From Kordia antarctica (GTDB lineage Bacteria > Bacteroidota > Bacteroidia > Flavobacteriales > Flavobacteriaceae), in contig NZ_CP019288.1 of assembly GCF_009901525.1 (NCBI RefSeq), positions 2,881,501-2,945,500 on the forward strand: a stretch of 64,000 bases of DNA, given 5' to 3'. A model generated the notes under the pieces. The model was not told the DNA's origin, did not search any database, and worked only from the letters and a program-made list of their open reading frames with translations. The translations under genes and the position numbers were made by a program. Of the stretch, positions 8,718 to 15,929 are shown one piece after another. How positions within the stretch are numbered: position 1 is the first letter of the stretch; each line of letters opens with the position of its first letter.

Positions 8718-8779
8718 ATCTGATTATGAATCAATCACTTGTGGAAAACCACGATAGGGAAAAATAAAAGGGAAAGTAA

Positions 8780-9448
8780 TTAGATAAGATCTAAACTTTG
8801 GGCAAGATAAATGAGTTGTGAAGTTGTCGTAGCATTAAAATTATCTCGAAGTCTACTCAGTCGATCTTCTATGGAGCGTCTACTATTTGGCGAAATATTT
8901 TTAGATTTAAAATACTCAGCAATATCATCCTGCTTATAACCGTTTGCCACTAATTGAAGTAATTGTTTTTCAAAATCGTCCAGTTGAAAGACATGTTTTT
9001 GTTCTAATGAAGCTTTAGCAATAGGACATACATATATTTGTCCTTTATTGATTGCGAGTATAGCGTTATGAAGTTCTTTTAAGCCATGAAGTCCTTTACA
9101 GACATACCCATCTACTTTGATTTCTTCTAACAATTGTTTAATAACACTTTGTTGATTTTTAACAGAAAAGGCAATGATTTTTATAGTCGACTGTATCCGT
9201 TTTACTTCTGCAATAAGTTCTTCTCCTGTATTAATTTTGGGATTTGTAGTCGCTGCTATAAATGATAAATCACTAATAAGAAGGTCAAAAGGTTCTTCAT
9301 CTTGAATGGCTCTTTTTATTTTTATTAGTGCGCCATCGCAAGATTGTGAAGATATAACCGTTTTAAATCCTAAATCATTTAACTTGGACATTAAACCTAA
9401 GTTAATACTATCTGTATCTTCAACTACTAAAATCTTTTTAAATACCAT
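8780..9448 (-). CDS. LuxR/NarL-type response regulator
   Basis: 222 aa when started at ATG 9448; an upstream in-frame ATG at 9469 would overlap the kinase gene. The receiver domain has the acidic pair E10-D11, phospho-acceptor Asp60 (LLISDLSF) and the conserved Lys118 (YVCKG). A C-terminal helix-turn-helix (about 150-215) with FEKQLLQLVANGYKQDDIA resembles LuxR-type domains, though less canonical than most. Gene order peptide, kinase, regulator with a 10-bp gap indicates it is phosphorylated by the kinase encoded just upstream and controls transcription. Confidence 0.9.
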   Translation of the reverse strand: MVFKKILVVEDTDSINLGLMSKLNDLGFKTVISSQSCDGALIKIKRAIQDEEPFDLLISDLSFIAATTNPKINTGEELIAEVKRIQSTIKIIAFSVKNQQSVIKQLLEEIKVDGYVCKGLHGLKELHNAILAINKGQIYVCPIAKASLEQKHVFQLDDFEKQLLQLVANGYKQDDIAEYFKSKNISPNSRRSIEDRLSRLRDNFNATTTSQLIYLAQSLDLI

Positions 9449-9458
9449 GTTATAAGTT

Positions 9459-11141
9459 TTATGCGACAAATCGTATTTCTACTTTAAATCCTTCGTTTGG
9501 ATTGGTATCAAATGTAATAGTTCCCTTCATCTCATCTATGCGGTTTTCCACATTACGAAGACCATTTTTAGATATGTGCGTTGCTACTGCTCCTTTTCCG
9601 TTGTCAACATATTTTACAACAATATAGCGTTTGTATTTAGTAAAAGTAACTGCCACCAAAGATGCTTCACTATGCTTTTTCATGTTAGTGAATAATTCTT
9701 GAAGTATTCTGTAAAGTTGTTCTTTGCTTATGGGCGTAACAGATTCCCAAAAAGCGACTGTGATTTCATTGGTAACAATTTTAGTAGTCGCATTTCCGAA
9801 AGAATTTAACAAATTGAGTAATTCGTCTTTATAACCTATTCCTGTATCAATGTTGGTATACTTTTTTGAAATATCTCTTGCTTTTATATAGATATCATTT
9901 AGGTCGTTTAATACCTTTAATCCTTCTTTTTCCAATAAAAAAGCTGGATTATATTGTATCTGATTCATTAAGTAAAAAATATCATTCCCCAACTCATCAT
10001 GTACTTTTTTTGATAGTTCTTTTTCGGTTTTGTGAACTTGTTGGATTGTGTGGCGTTTATTTCTGTTTCGTTGTATAATGATAAAAAAGATGGCAATTAC
10101 TAAAATGATACCTCCTAAAAACTTATATATTAAAGTTCTGCGCTTTTCAATCACATTATTAAGTTCACTTTCTAAGGTTCTTTTTTCAGATTCAGACTTA
10201 TCATATCTGTAAATAGCAAATTTATTTTCTTCTAATGTTTTAATATCTGAAATACTATCATTTAATCGTTTATACTCTTTTGCGTAAGAATAATTAGAAA
10301 ATTCCACAAGTAGTCCTAGAGCGTCTTCTCTAAAGGAAGGTGTATTGACTTCTTTACTCATGTTAAAAGCTTTCATAGCATATAATTCAGCTAACGAATT
10401 ATTTTGATAATCTTTATAATGTATTGCCAATTGCTTGTAGCTTGAGTATAAACCCTTCTTGTCATTTAATTTCTCACGCAGTTCTAAACCCTTTTTTAAA
10501 AATTCTAATCCTTTTAATTTTCTTAATTTAGAATATGCAAAACCCAAATTATCAAATACTCTAGCTATTTCAATAGAATCTGTCAGTTTTGGAAGTAAAT
10601 TATATGCTGTTAATAAGTCTTTTTCGGAATTTTCATATTCTTCAAAATCTTTATAAATGTTAGATTTATTATTTAAAATAACTACACTATCCTTAGCTAT
10701 TTTTGCTTTTTGTAAAGCTCTATCATACAACTCTATTGATTTCTCTTTATTTTTTAGGTCTCTATAAATATTCCCCAATAAAATAAAACTAGATTTCTGG
10801 TAGTAATCTCTAAGTTCAGAAGATTCAAACTGTTCAATGTTGTCAAGTATGTAAACTAAAAGATTTTCGCTTTCTATATAGTTTCCAATCTTTTTTTCTA
10901 TACTAGCCACATCATACTTATGATATAGAACAAAAGGGTTATCCTTTTCTATTCCATCTATTTTCTTCCTAAAAAACGTATTCGCTTTTCTTAGGTCATC
11001 AACTGTATTTGAATTTTTAACTAATTCTTGATAATATGTAACACTATCCATTTCAACTTGTCCATACACGCTAGTCGTAGCAAAGAACAAGCAGAAAATA
11101 AAGCCAACAAAAAAGAGGAATGAAGTTCTATTACTTTTCAT
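9459..11141 (-). CDS. TPR-containing membrane sensor histidine kinase
   Basis: 560 aa. Signal peptide (cleavage near VYGQ, residue 27), a periplasmic region of tetratricopeptide repeats (about 70-290), a coiled segment and one TM helix (about 338-357). The cytoplasmic HisKA_3-like dimerisation helix has KKVHDELGND with His381. The ATPase domain has ELFTNMKKHS (N box), DNGKG (G1) and NGLRNVENRI. This is the NarX-like kinase class that pairs with LuxR-type regulators. The TPR sensor region implies recognition of a protein or peptide ligand outside the membrane, and the small lipoprotein encoded just upstream is a candidate. Confidence 0.9.
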   Translation of the reverse strand: MKSNRTSFLFFVGFIFCLFFATTSVYGQVEMDSVTYYQELVKNSNTVDDLRKANTFFRKKIDGIEKDNPFVLYHKYDVASIEKKIGNYIESENLLVYILDNIEQFESSELRDYYQKSSFILLGNIYRDLKNKEKSIELYDRALQKAKIAKDSVVILNNKSNIYKDFEEYENSEKDLLTAYNLLPKLTDSIEIARVFDNLGFAYSKLRKLKGLEFLKKGLELREKLNDKKGLYSSYKQLAIHYKDYQNNSLAELYAMKAFNMSKEVNTPSFREDALGLLVEFSNYSYAKEYKRLNDSISDIKTLEENKFAIYRYDKSESEKRTLESELNNVIEKRRTLIYKFLGGIILVIAIFFIIIQRNRNKRHTIQQVHKTEKELSKKVHDELGNDIFYLMNQIQYNPAFLLEKEGLKVLNDLNDIYIKARDISKKYTNIDTGIGYKDELLNLLNSFGNATTKIVTNEITVAFWESVTPISKEQLYRILQELFTNMKKHSEASLVAVTFTKYKRYIVVKYVDNGKGAVATHISKNGLRNVENRIDEMKGTITFDTNPNEGFKVEIRFVA

Positions 11142-11172
11142 TCCTCTAAAGTACTAAATTTATTGTAAGATA

Positions 11173-11349
11173 TTAACCTCCAATTCCATCTTCTGGTGGT
11201 GGCGGTGGTGGCGGTGGCGGTAATTCGCCTTCATCACCACAACATGCTTGAATAGTATTGACATTTGTTTCATTTAATGCTTCTGGAGTACACGATTGAA
11301 ACCCAATAATGTGGAAAACCACGAGCATAACTAAATATATTTTCTTCAT
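11173..11349 (-). CDS. Small Pro-tailed lipoprotein, first gene of the kinase operon
   Basis: 58 aa from ATG 11349. The signal peptide MKKIYLVMLVVFHIIGFQSC has the lipobox Cys20. The mature part is about 38 residues with a CC pair (ACCGDEGEL), nine prolines in a row and a Gly-rich end (EDGIGG). It is followed after 31 nt by the TPR sensor kinase on the same strand. Function unknown. Size, location and operon suggest a surface or periplasmic ligand or accessory of the kinase (inference). Confidence 0.75.
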   Translation of the reverse strand: MKKIYLVMLVVFHIIGFQSCTPEALNETNVNTIQACCGDEGELPPPPPPPPPEDGIGG

Positions 11350-11374
11350 TTTGTTTTGTTTAAAAAATTGATAC

Positions 11375-11589
11375 TAGTGTGGCTGTCCGAGGTTGAAATT
11401 CAGATGTTTTTGCAGACGAGCCGCACACTAAAAAATTGGGAGACGTCTCTCCGATTTTGGGAAGTGGAAGCGTTAAGACTAAAGAAGTAAAATCACTTCC
11501 CGTGTGTCATACGACTCTAGCCTAAAGCTTCATTTAAAATGTAATGTCGTAAACCTTATTGCGAGTAAGGCATCATTGAATTCTGAAGC
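11375..11589. other. Structured non-coding region between divergent operons
   Basis: This intergenic stretch is more GC-rich than its surroundings and full of pairing segments: TAGTGTGGCT (11375-11384) with AGCCGCACACTA (11419-11430), GGGAGA/TCTCTCC near 11438-11452, GGGAAGTG (11459-11466) with CACTTCCC (11494-11501), TACGAC (11510-11515) with GTCGTA (11546-11551), CCTTA/TAAGG (11554-11570), and GCTTCA (11527-11532) with TGAAGC (11584-11589). The last two sets interlock like a pseudoknot. It may be a structured RNA or a 5' leader of the kinase operon. The strand is not determined. Confidence 0.45.
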
Positions 11590-11696
11590 AAATGAACAAA
11601 CAAAATGAAGGAATACTATCAACACAAATTGCTCAAAACCTTAACAAACATGTATATACATACATGTAGAAAGTATGTGCAATTCATGTTGCATTT

Positions 11697-12446
11697 ATGA
11701 GAAAGACTAACATCAACTTTATGAAAGAAATACTATTTCAAGAAGCCTTTAAAAAAGCAGAACGACAAAGTGGTAGCACTACTAAAAATGGACTAGCAAC
11801 ACATTTAGAACAGGTGTTTGACGAAAGTCTGGATTTTAGAGTGAATAAGATTACGTTCTCTCGCTACTTTGAGCAGTTTGTGGAAAATAAAGAAGGAAGT
11901 GAAACAAACCCAAAAACAGATTTATTGAATAAAATTTCAGAATACATAGGTTATGACTGTTATGAAGATTTTGTAAAAAAGAATGAAATACATAAACCGT
12001 CTGATCTCTCTATTGGTATAAGTAAAGAGTCATCAACTATTAGTATTCTATTAAAATTCAAATACTATTTTATTGTTGCATTTATTTTAATAACTACCTA
12101 TACAATTTTTGAACTTACAGAACAACGTTGGATGATTTGGAGTGAAACTGAATTTATAGAAGTGGATTTTGATTTGGAAAAATATGATCTCAATCAGTTA
12201 AAAATATATGATGAAAAGAAAATCAAAGATTTTAAAAAAATAATTGCAGTTTGTGATTCAACAGAATTTTATAAACCTGATGGAAGTGCTAATATATGGT
12301 ATCAAAAAAATCACAATAAAGAACATGAATATTTTACAGCTACTGGCATTCATCCTGAGACAGGAAAGACACTTAGACCTATTACGAAGCTCATAGTGAA
12401 AAAGTATATCTGTTCTAAAGACTCATTAACTGCCCAAAATAAATAA
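11697..12446 (+). CDS. Single-TM protein with cytoplasmic N-terminal domain
   Basis: 249 aa from ATG 11697; a second in-frame ATG at 11721 (MKEILFQEAF) may be the true start. The N-terminal helical domain (to about residue 100, including NKITFSRYFEQF and YIGYDCYEDFV) resembles domains found in Bacteroidota next to TM helices, perhaps DNA- or protein-binding. One TM segment lies at about 120-138, then an outside domain of about 110 aa with no recognised family. Followed 17 nt later by a TPR protein, so probably an operon. Role unknown; a membrane sensor is a guess. Confidence 0.75.
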   Translation: MRKTNINFMKEILFQEAFKKAERQSGSTTKNGLATHLEQVFDESLDFRVNKITFSRYFEQFVENKEGSETNPKTDLLNKISEYIGYDCYEDFVKKNEIHKPSDLSIGISKESSTISILLKFKYYFIVAFILITTYTIFELTEQRWMIWSETEFIEVDFDLEKYDLNQLKIYDEKKIKDFKKIIAVCDSTEFYKPDGSANIWYQKNHNKEHEYFTATGIHPETGKTLRPITKLIVKKYICSKDSLTAQNK

Positions 12447-12463
12447 TTATAAAACATTACAAA

Positions 12464-13357
12464 ATGACAAAAAAGAAAAGCGGAAAAGGGTGTTTAATTG
12501 TAATTGGCATCTTTTTTATGATAGGATTTATTGGAAGCTTACTACCAAAAGCAGAAGGCGATATCTATGCTGAAGCGAAATCGAAATATACATATAGTGA
12601 ATATACCGAAGCGTTAACTTTAATTAATGAAGCTATTATTAGAGATAGTACAAATTCTGAATATTATGAACTTCGTGGAAAAATACTTTATAAATTACAA
12701 GATACTATTCATAGTAAAGAAGATTTTAAAAAGACTCTTTTTTTTGCTACAACCGACTCTATAAAAGATAGTAGAATCAAAGAACTAATTGCATGGGATA
12801 TACAACATGGAAAGGAAGAAGAAGCCAAGGAATTACTTCAAAAAGAAATTCAATTATATAAGACAGATTCATTACAACATATTGAAGTTGTTGAGTATGC
12901 AGCTAGAAAATATTTAGAAATTGGAGATACACTCGAAACTATAAACCTCTACAAACAACTTAATGAAGAATATAAACATAGCGGTAAATTCAGCAACAAG
13001 CTTGGAATTTTATATTCACAGATGCAGAAAAACAAAAATGCTTTGGCTGAATTTAAAAAAGCTGTTGAAATAGAACCTAATAACGATCAGTTTTTATACA
13101 ACTTAGGTATTAGTTATCTAAATATTGGAAGTAAGCGAAGAGCTAAACCGTATTTAAAAAAAGCTGCGGAATTAGGGAATAGTGATGCCTGCCGAGAATA
13201 CAGAGAATTATCGGCAAAGACACACTATTATCAACGAACAAAATGCTGTGACGGCACTACAAGTTCTGCAAGTGGTCGTGGCGCATGTTCTCATCATAGA
13301 GGTGTTTGTGGAATTGTTAATATTCCATATAAAGTTTATACAATAGAATGCCATTAA
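12464..13357 (+). CDS. Membrane-anchored TPR protein with DUF3761-like C-terminus
   Basis: 297 aa. The N-terminal anchor GCLIVIGIFFMIGFIGSLL (about 9-27) is followed by tetratricopeptide repeats (about 35-240; e.g. AEFKKAVEIEPNNDQFLYNLG). The tail has CCDGTTSSASGRGACSHHRG, which fits DUF3761 (CxDGTxSxS...ACSxHxG). The tail is Cys/His-rich and probably faces the periplasm. Likely cotranscribed with the preceding one-TM gene. TPRs imply protein-protein binding; function unknown. Confidence 0.8.
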   Translation: MTKKKSGKGCLIVIGIFFMIGFIGSLLPKAEGDIYAEAKSKYTYSEYTEALTLINEAIIRDSTNSEYYELRGKILYKLQDTIHSKEDFKKTLFFATTDSIKDSRIKELIAWDIQHGKEEEAKELLQKEIQLYKTDSLQHIEVVEYAARKYLEIGDTLETINLYKQLNEEYKHSGKFSNKLGILYSQMQKNKNALAEFKKAVEIEPNNDQFLYNLGISYLNIGSKRRAKPYLKKAAELGNSDACREYRELSAKTHYYQRTKCCDGTTSSASGRGACSHHRGVCGIVNIPYKVYTIECH

Positions 13358-13434
13358 AATTTTGAATAATTAATCATAAAAATAAAAACATAAAAAAAGT
13401 AATTGGAATTGTAATCACAATAATTAGTTTTATA

Positions 13435-13647
13435 ATGAATTCATATGGAGTTGTATTATTGGCAGCATCTGAATTTGATAAAATGAGAATTCTTCAGAGA
13501 AATGATTTAAAATCAGCAGGTTTTATCGTATTATTTATAAGTATAATTCTCTTCATTATTGGCTTGTTTCTTATCTCATCAAAATCAAGAAAATATAGAA
13601 AAATGGAAATGGAACTTTCTAATCTGAAATATGTTAATAAAAATTAA
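13435..13647 (+). CDS. Small membrane protein; true start possibly ATA at 13390
   Basis: From ATG 13435 the frame gives 70 aa with one TM helix (about 27-48) and a basic C-terminal tail. The frame stays open upstream to 13390, where ATAAAAAAAGTAATTGG would translate as a classic N-terminal signal (KKVIGIVITIISFIM), giving 85 aa and two hydrophobic segments. No ATG/GTG/TTG stands at that upstream position. Third gene of the plus-strand run; no recognised family. Confidence 0.6.
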   Translation: MNSYGVVLLAASEFDKMRILQRNDLKSAGFIVLFISIILFIIGLFLISSKSRKYRKMEMELSNLKYVNKN

Positions 13648-13707
13648 TGCACACTAAAAAAGTAAAAGTTTTCTAATTATATTTCAATAAGAAATGCTGC
13701 ACAGTAA

Positions 13708-13734
13708 CAAAAAACCTCGAACGTTACTTCGAGG
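13708..13734 (-). terminator. Intrinsic terminator of the minus-strand operon, possibly bidirectional
   Basis: CCTCGAA (13715-13721) pairs with TTCGAGG (13728-13734) around a 6-nt loop. On the minus strand it is followed by a T-run (13714 downward), so it best terminates the minus operon ending at 13808. On the plus strand the trailing sequence is only TGTTCT. Confidence 0.75.
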
Positions 13735-13741
13735 TGTTCTC

Positions 13742-13769
13742 ATTCAGAATAATTTTAGTTTTACGATAA
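13742..13769 (-). repeat. 28-nt 3'-UTR element, copy 1
   Basis: On the minus strand this begins TTATCGTAAAACTAAA and ends ATTCTGAAT. An exact 28-nt match in the plus sense is at 25278-25305. Both copies lie after the last gene of an operon and directly before its terminator hairpin. Confidence 0.85.
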
Positions 13770-13807
13770 CATTCTGAAAAAAACTGGTAATTTTAAAACT
13801 GATAAAG

Positions 13808-13984
13808 TTATATGTACGTCACATATAGAGCTACCACCACAAAAAGGACTATAAATACAATTGCAGTCAAAAAACCTATAATGAAACCTTTTAAGAATTG
13901 TAATTTTGTTTTCCCGCATAGGCGAGAATCTCTTTTTTCTTCCCACATAAACAGAAATTTATTTTGTATTATATTCGTTCTCAT
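13808..13984 (-). CDS. Small one-TM protein with embedded palindromic element, 58 aa
   Basis: ATG at 13984, stop at 13808. The N-terminal half is polar (MRTNIIQNKF...WEEKRDS). A strong TM helix follows (FIIGFLTAIVFIVLFVVVAL) and a very short tail. Residues about 18-26 (RDSRLCGK) are encoded by a copy of the palindromic GATTCYCGCC...GCGGGAA intergenic repeat, apparently inserted in frame. Last gene of the minus-strand operon that includes the AraC-type regulator; the other small TM proteins of this cluster are 50 and 57 aa. Confidence 0.6.
   Translation of the reverse strand: MRTNIIQNKFLFMWEEKRDSRLCGKTKLQFLKGFIIGFLTAIVFIVLFVVVALYVTYI
13912..13936. repeat. REP-like palindrome, copy inside a small gene
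   Basis: TTTCCCGCATAGGCGAGAAT is followed by CTC. It is the same palindromic family as the copy at 14215-14239 (TTCCCGTGCAGGCGGGAATC), a common intergenic element type in this group. Related hairpins are at 14081-14099 and 42393-42415. Confidence 0.65.
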
Positions 13985-14214
13985 AATTTATGATAACAAA
14001 GCGACTAGGTACAACCAACATCGATCAAACCTAGTACCGCCTTGCCTGTCTAAAAACAACAAAGAATTTAGACATTTTATTCCCGTGAAAACGGGAAAAG
14101 GATTGTTACTCAACCCAATCATAACATACCGATTATAATACTTGAAGCTTACACAAATATTACTTAACCCAAAACTTTAAAAAAGAAAGCTATATTTCGG
14201 TATGTTAATCCCTA

Positions 14215-14239
14215 GTTCCCGTGCAGGCGGGAATCTCAT
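14215..14239. repeat. REP-like palindrome, intergenic copy
   Basis: TTCCCGTGCAGGCGGGAATC forms a near-perfect hairpin (CCCG/CGGG core). It lies directly after the stop of the 57-aa membrane protein. Confidence 0.65.
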
Positions 14240-14240
14240 T

Positions 14241-14414
14241 TTATTCCATATCATTATCAAAGCGACATACATATCGTAGAACAGCTTTGTATAGTTTTAT
14301 AATATGATAGCCTACAAAAATGTAGCACCCTATCTGTAAAGCTTTAAGGGTATATATCATAAAAACCCACCAAGTCAAGGCATTTGAAGTTGTTGAAATA
14401 ATAGTATCGTTCAT
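14241..14414 (-). CDS. Small one-TM protein, 57 aa
   Basis: ATG at 14414, stop at 14241. The protein starts MNDTIISTTSNALTWW, has a central hydrophobic stretch (WWVFMIYTLKALQIGCYIFVG) and a basic tail (KLYKAVLRYVCR). It follows the AraC-type regulator by 10 nt on the same strand, so it is probably translated from the same mRNA. No recognised family. It could be a partner of the membrane-tethered regulator. Confidence 0.65.
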   Translation of the reverse strand: MNDTIISTTSNALTWWVFMIYTLKALQIGCYIFVGYHIIKLYKAVLRYVCRFDNDME

Positions 14415-14424
14415 TACGTATATT

Positions 14425-15171
14425 TTAGTTGCTTATTGCATGATGGGATTGTTTTAAAAAATTAGAAACAGTTTTACCAGTTCTTTTTTGAAATGCTTTA
14501 GAAAAAGATTCTGCGGTACTAAAACCCGATTCTTTTGCCATAGCTTTTACTGTATACTTTCTGTAACGTGCATTATTTTTTAATTCTGAAAGGCTATATT
14601 GAATTCGTAAATCATTGATATAACTTCGAAACGATTTCAACTTATGTGTATTAATCACTTTTGATAAATACTTTGTGTTAGTCTTTATCTTCTTCGCGAA
14701 ATCGTGTAATGTAATCTTTGAAATCAAGAAACCTCTCTCTATTTCAAACGCTTGAAGATTCTCTAAAATAGCAGCAACAATAGTTTCATCAATTTCAATG
14801 TATGCGTTGTGATTCTTTTCTTTATTATTTTTTTGACGACTTTTTTCCAACAAAGACACAATTTTTTCAAGTCGCTTATCGCCTCGTTTATTAAAGAAGC
14901 ACAAAACCCCAAACATCAATACTAATAACAATGTAATACCTGCCAATATGTAATATCGAATTTCAAATATTGCTTGTTTTTGTGTCAATGCCGCGACCAA
15001 TTCTTCATATTTTTCTGACACTTGTAAACTATCAATCACTTGATTTGATACTACGCTTGATGACAACTCAGTTTCTAATAGCGTGCGTATAGGTTGCTCA
15101 TTTGCGTCTACATTCCAAACACACAAGGTGAATACGCAGACAGCAAAAACGATGTTATATATAAATTTCAT
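14425..15171 (-). CDS. Membrane-tethered AraC-type transcription regulator
   Basis: 248 aa. N-terminal signal/anchor (FIYNIVFAVCVFTLCVW), a short periplasmic helix region, a second hydrophobic helix at about 73-94, then a cytoplasmic linker and an AraC-type DNA-binding domain (about 140-240) with LHDFAKKIKTNTKYLSKVIN and MAKESGFSTAESFSKAFQKR. This is a short version of the TPR-TM-AraC regulators common in Flavobacteriia; the TPRs are missing. It is flanked by genes for small one-TM proteins (50 and 57 aa) on the same strand. It probably senses an envelope signal. Confidence 0.85.
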   Translation of the reverse strand: MKFIYNIVFAVCVFTLCVWNVDANEQPIRTLLETELSSSVVSNQVIDSLQVSEKYEELVAALTQKQAIFEIRYYILAGITLLLVLMFGVLCFFNKRGDKRLEKIVSLLEKSRQKNNKEKNHNAYIEIDETIVAAILENLQAFEIERGFLISKITLHDFAKKIKTNTKYLSKVINTHKLKSFRSYINDLRIQYSLSELKNNARYRKYTVKAMAKESGFSTAESFSKAFQKRTGKTVSNFLKQSHHAISN

Positions 15172-15204
15172 TGTGGTATGTGTTATTGTTTACTAGTACT
15201 TGTT

Positions 15205-15357
15205 TTAAATTAGTGAATCAGCTTCATTAAACCGTGTGTTTTTATACTTAGTGTAGCACAGTTTAGCAATAATGAAAACCACTAGTACACTAATTATAAC
15301 TAGGATGATTTGTACTGCAAACATGCTTACACTGAATTCTTGAATTTTTGTTTCCAT
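15205..15357 (-). CDS. Small one-TM protein, 50 aa
   Basis: ATG 15357, stop 15205. METKIQEFSVSMFAVQ leads into a TM helix (IILVIISVLVVFIIAKL) and a basic, polar tail (YTKYKNTRFNEADSLI). It is 33 nt upstream of the AraC-type regulator in the same direction. No signal-peptidase site; an N-out/C-in anchor is plausible. Unknown family. Confidence 0.65.
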   Translation of the reverse strand: METKIQEFSVSMFAVQIILVIISVLVVFIIAKLCYTKYKNTRFNEADSLI

Positions 15358-15375
15358 TGTGTTTTGTAGGTTAAT

Positions 15376-15421
15376 AAAAGCCATGCGTATAGCTGGCTAT
15401 GCTAATCAAAGCATGGCTTTT
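15376..15421. terminator. Hairpin with 11-bp stem between the surface-protein genes and the regulator
   Basis: AAAAGCCATGC (15376-15386) and GCATGGCTTTT (15411-15421) are perfect inverted repeats with a 24-nt loop. On the minus strand the hairpin is trailed by TATTAACC, a weak T-tract. It could be a terminator after 15491 or an intra-operon processing hairpin. Confidence 0.6.
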
Positions 15422-15490
15422 AAGGGTAATTATGAAAAAAAAATGAAACTGTTTAGTGTTTCTTTTTACGGGAAAAAATGTTTTTCATAT

Positions 15491-15916
15491 CTAATAATCA
15501 AAAGATGTTTTTGAAATTTCTTTTTCAATTAACAGATAAAAAGTTGTAAATGTTATTGTTGTAAAAATAATAAAAAGCACATATCCTAGTAAATGTAATG
15601 AATAACCAATGCTAGTAGTTCCTATCACTAGTGCTATAAACAATATCGATAGAATAATAGTACGGTATAGTTTACTAACTTTCAACTTAGCCATTAAATA
15701 ATATAGTCCCGAAATTACTATCCACAATACTAAATAAAATAGGATATATTTTATATTTAAAAGATCAGATACAAACTCACTTTCTAGTTTGGTTATGTTC
15801 ATTTCTTCTTTAGCTAAATATTTAGGATATAGTGAAAATAAAGTCACATTTAGTATGTTCGTTAAAAGACTCATTATTGCTGAGACTTTCAAAATTTGGA
15901 TTGCACTTTTTATCAT
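15491..15916 (-). CDS. Four-TM integral membrane protein
   Basis: 141 aa with four hydrophobic segments (about 10-30, 54-74, 83-102 and 107-127) and no known domain motif. It starts 13 nt after the end of the 632-aa lipoprotein gene, so the two are probably cotranscribed. Size, topology and placement would fit an immunity-type or accessory protein for the large surface lipoprotein; that is inference only. Confidence 0.75.
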   Translation of the reverse strand: MIKSAIQILKVSAIMSLLTNILNVTLFSLYPKYLAKEEMNITKLESEFVSDLLNIKYILFYLVLWIVISGLYYLMAKLKVSKLYRTIILSILFIALVIGTTSIGYSLHLLGYVLFIIFTTITFTTFYLLIEKEISKTSFDY

Positions 15917-15929
15917 ATTATATAATTTA

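Noticed and set aside
8740-11326. GTGGAAAACCACGA occurring twice (near 8740 and 11312) as a shared operator
   Set aside because: A 14-bp match between two places is expected by chance in this length of AT-rich DNA, and one copy lies inside the coding region of the small lipoprotein.
13812-14138. 108-codon plus-strand frame
   Set aside because: It overlaps the better-supported 58-aa TM gene on the minus strand and shows low-complexity translation without domain.
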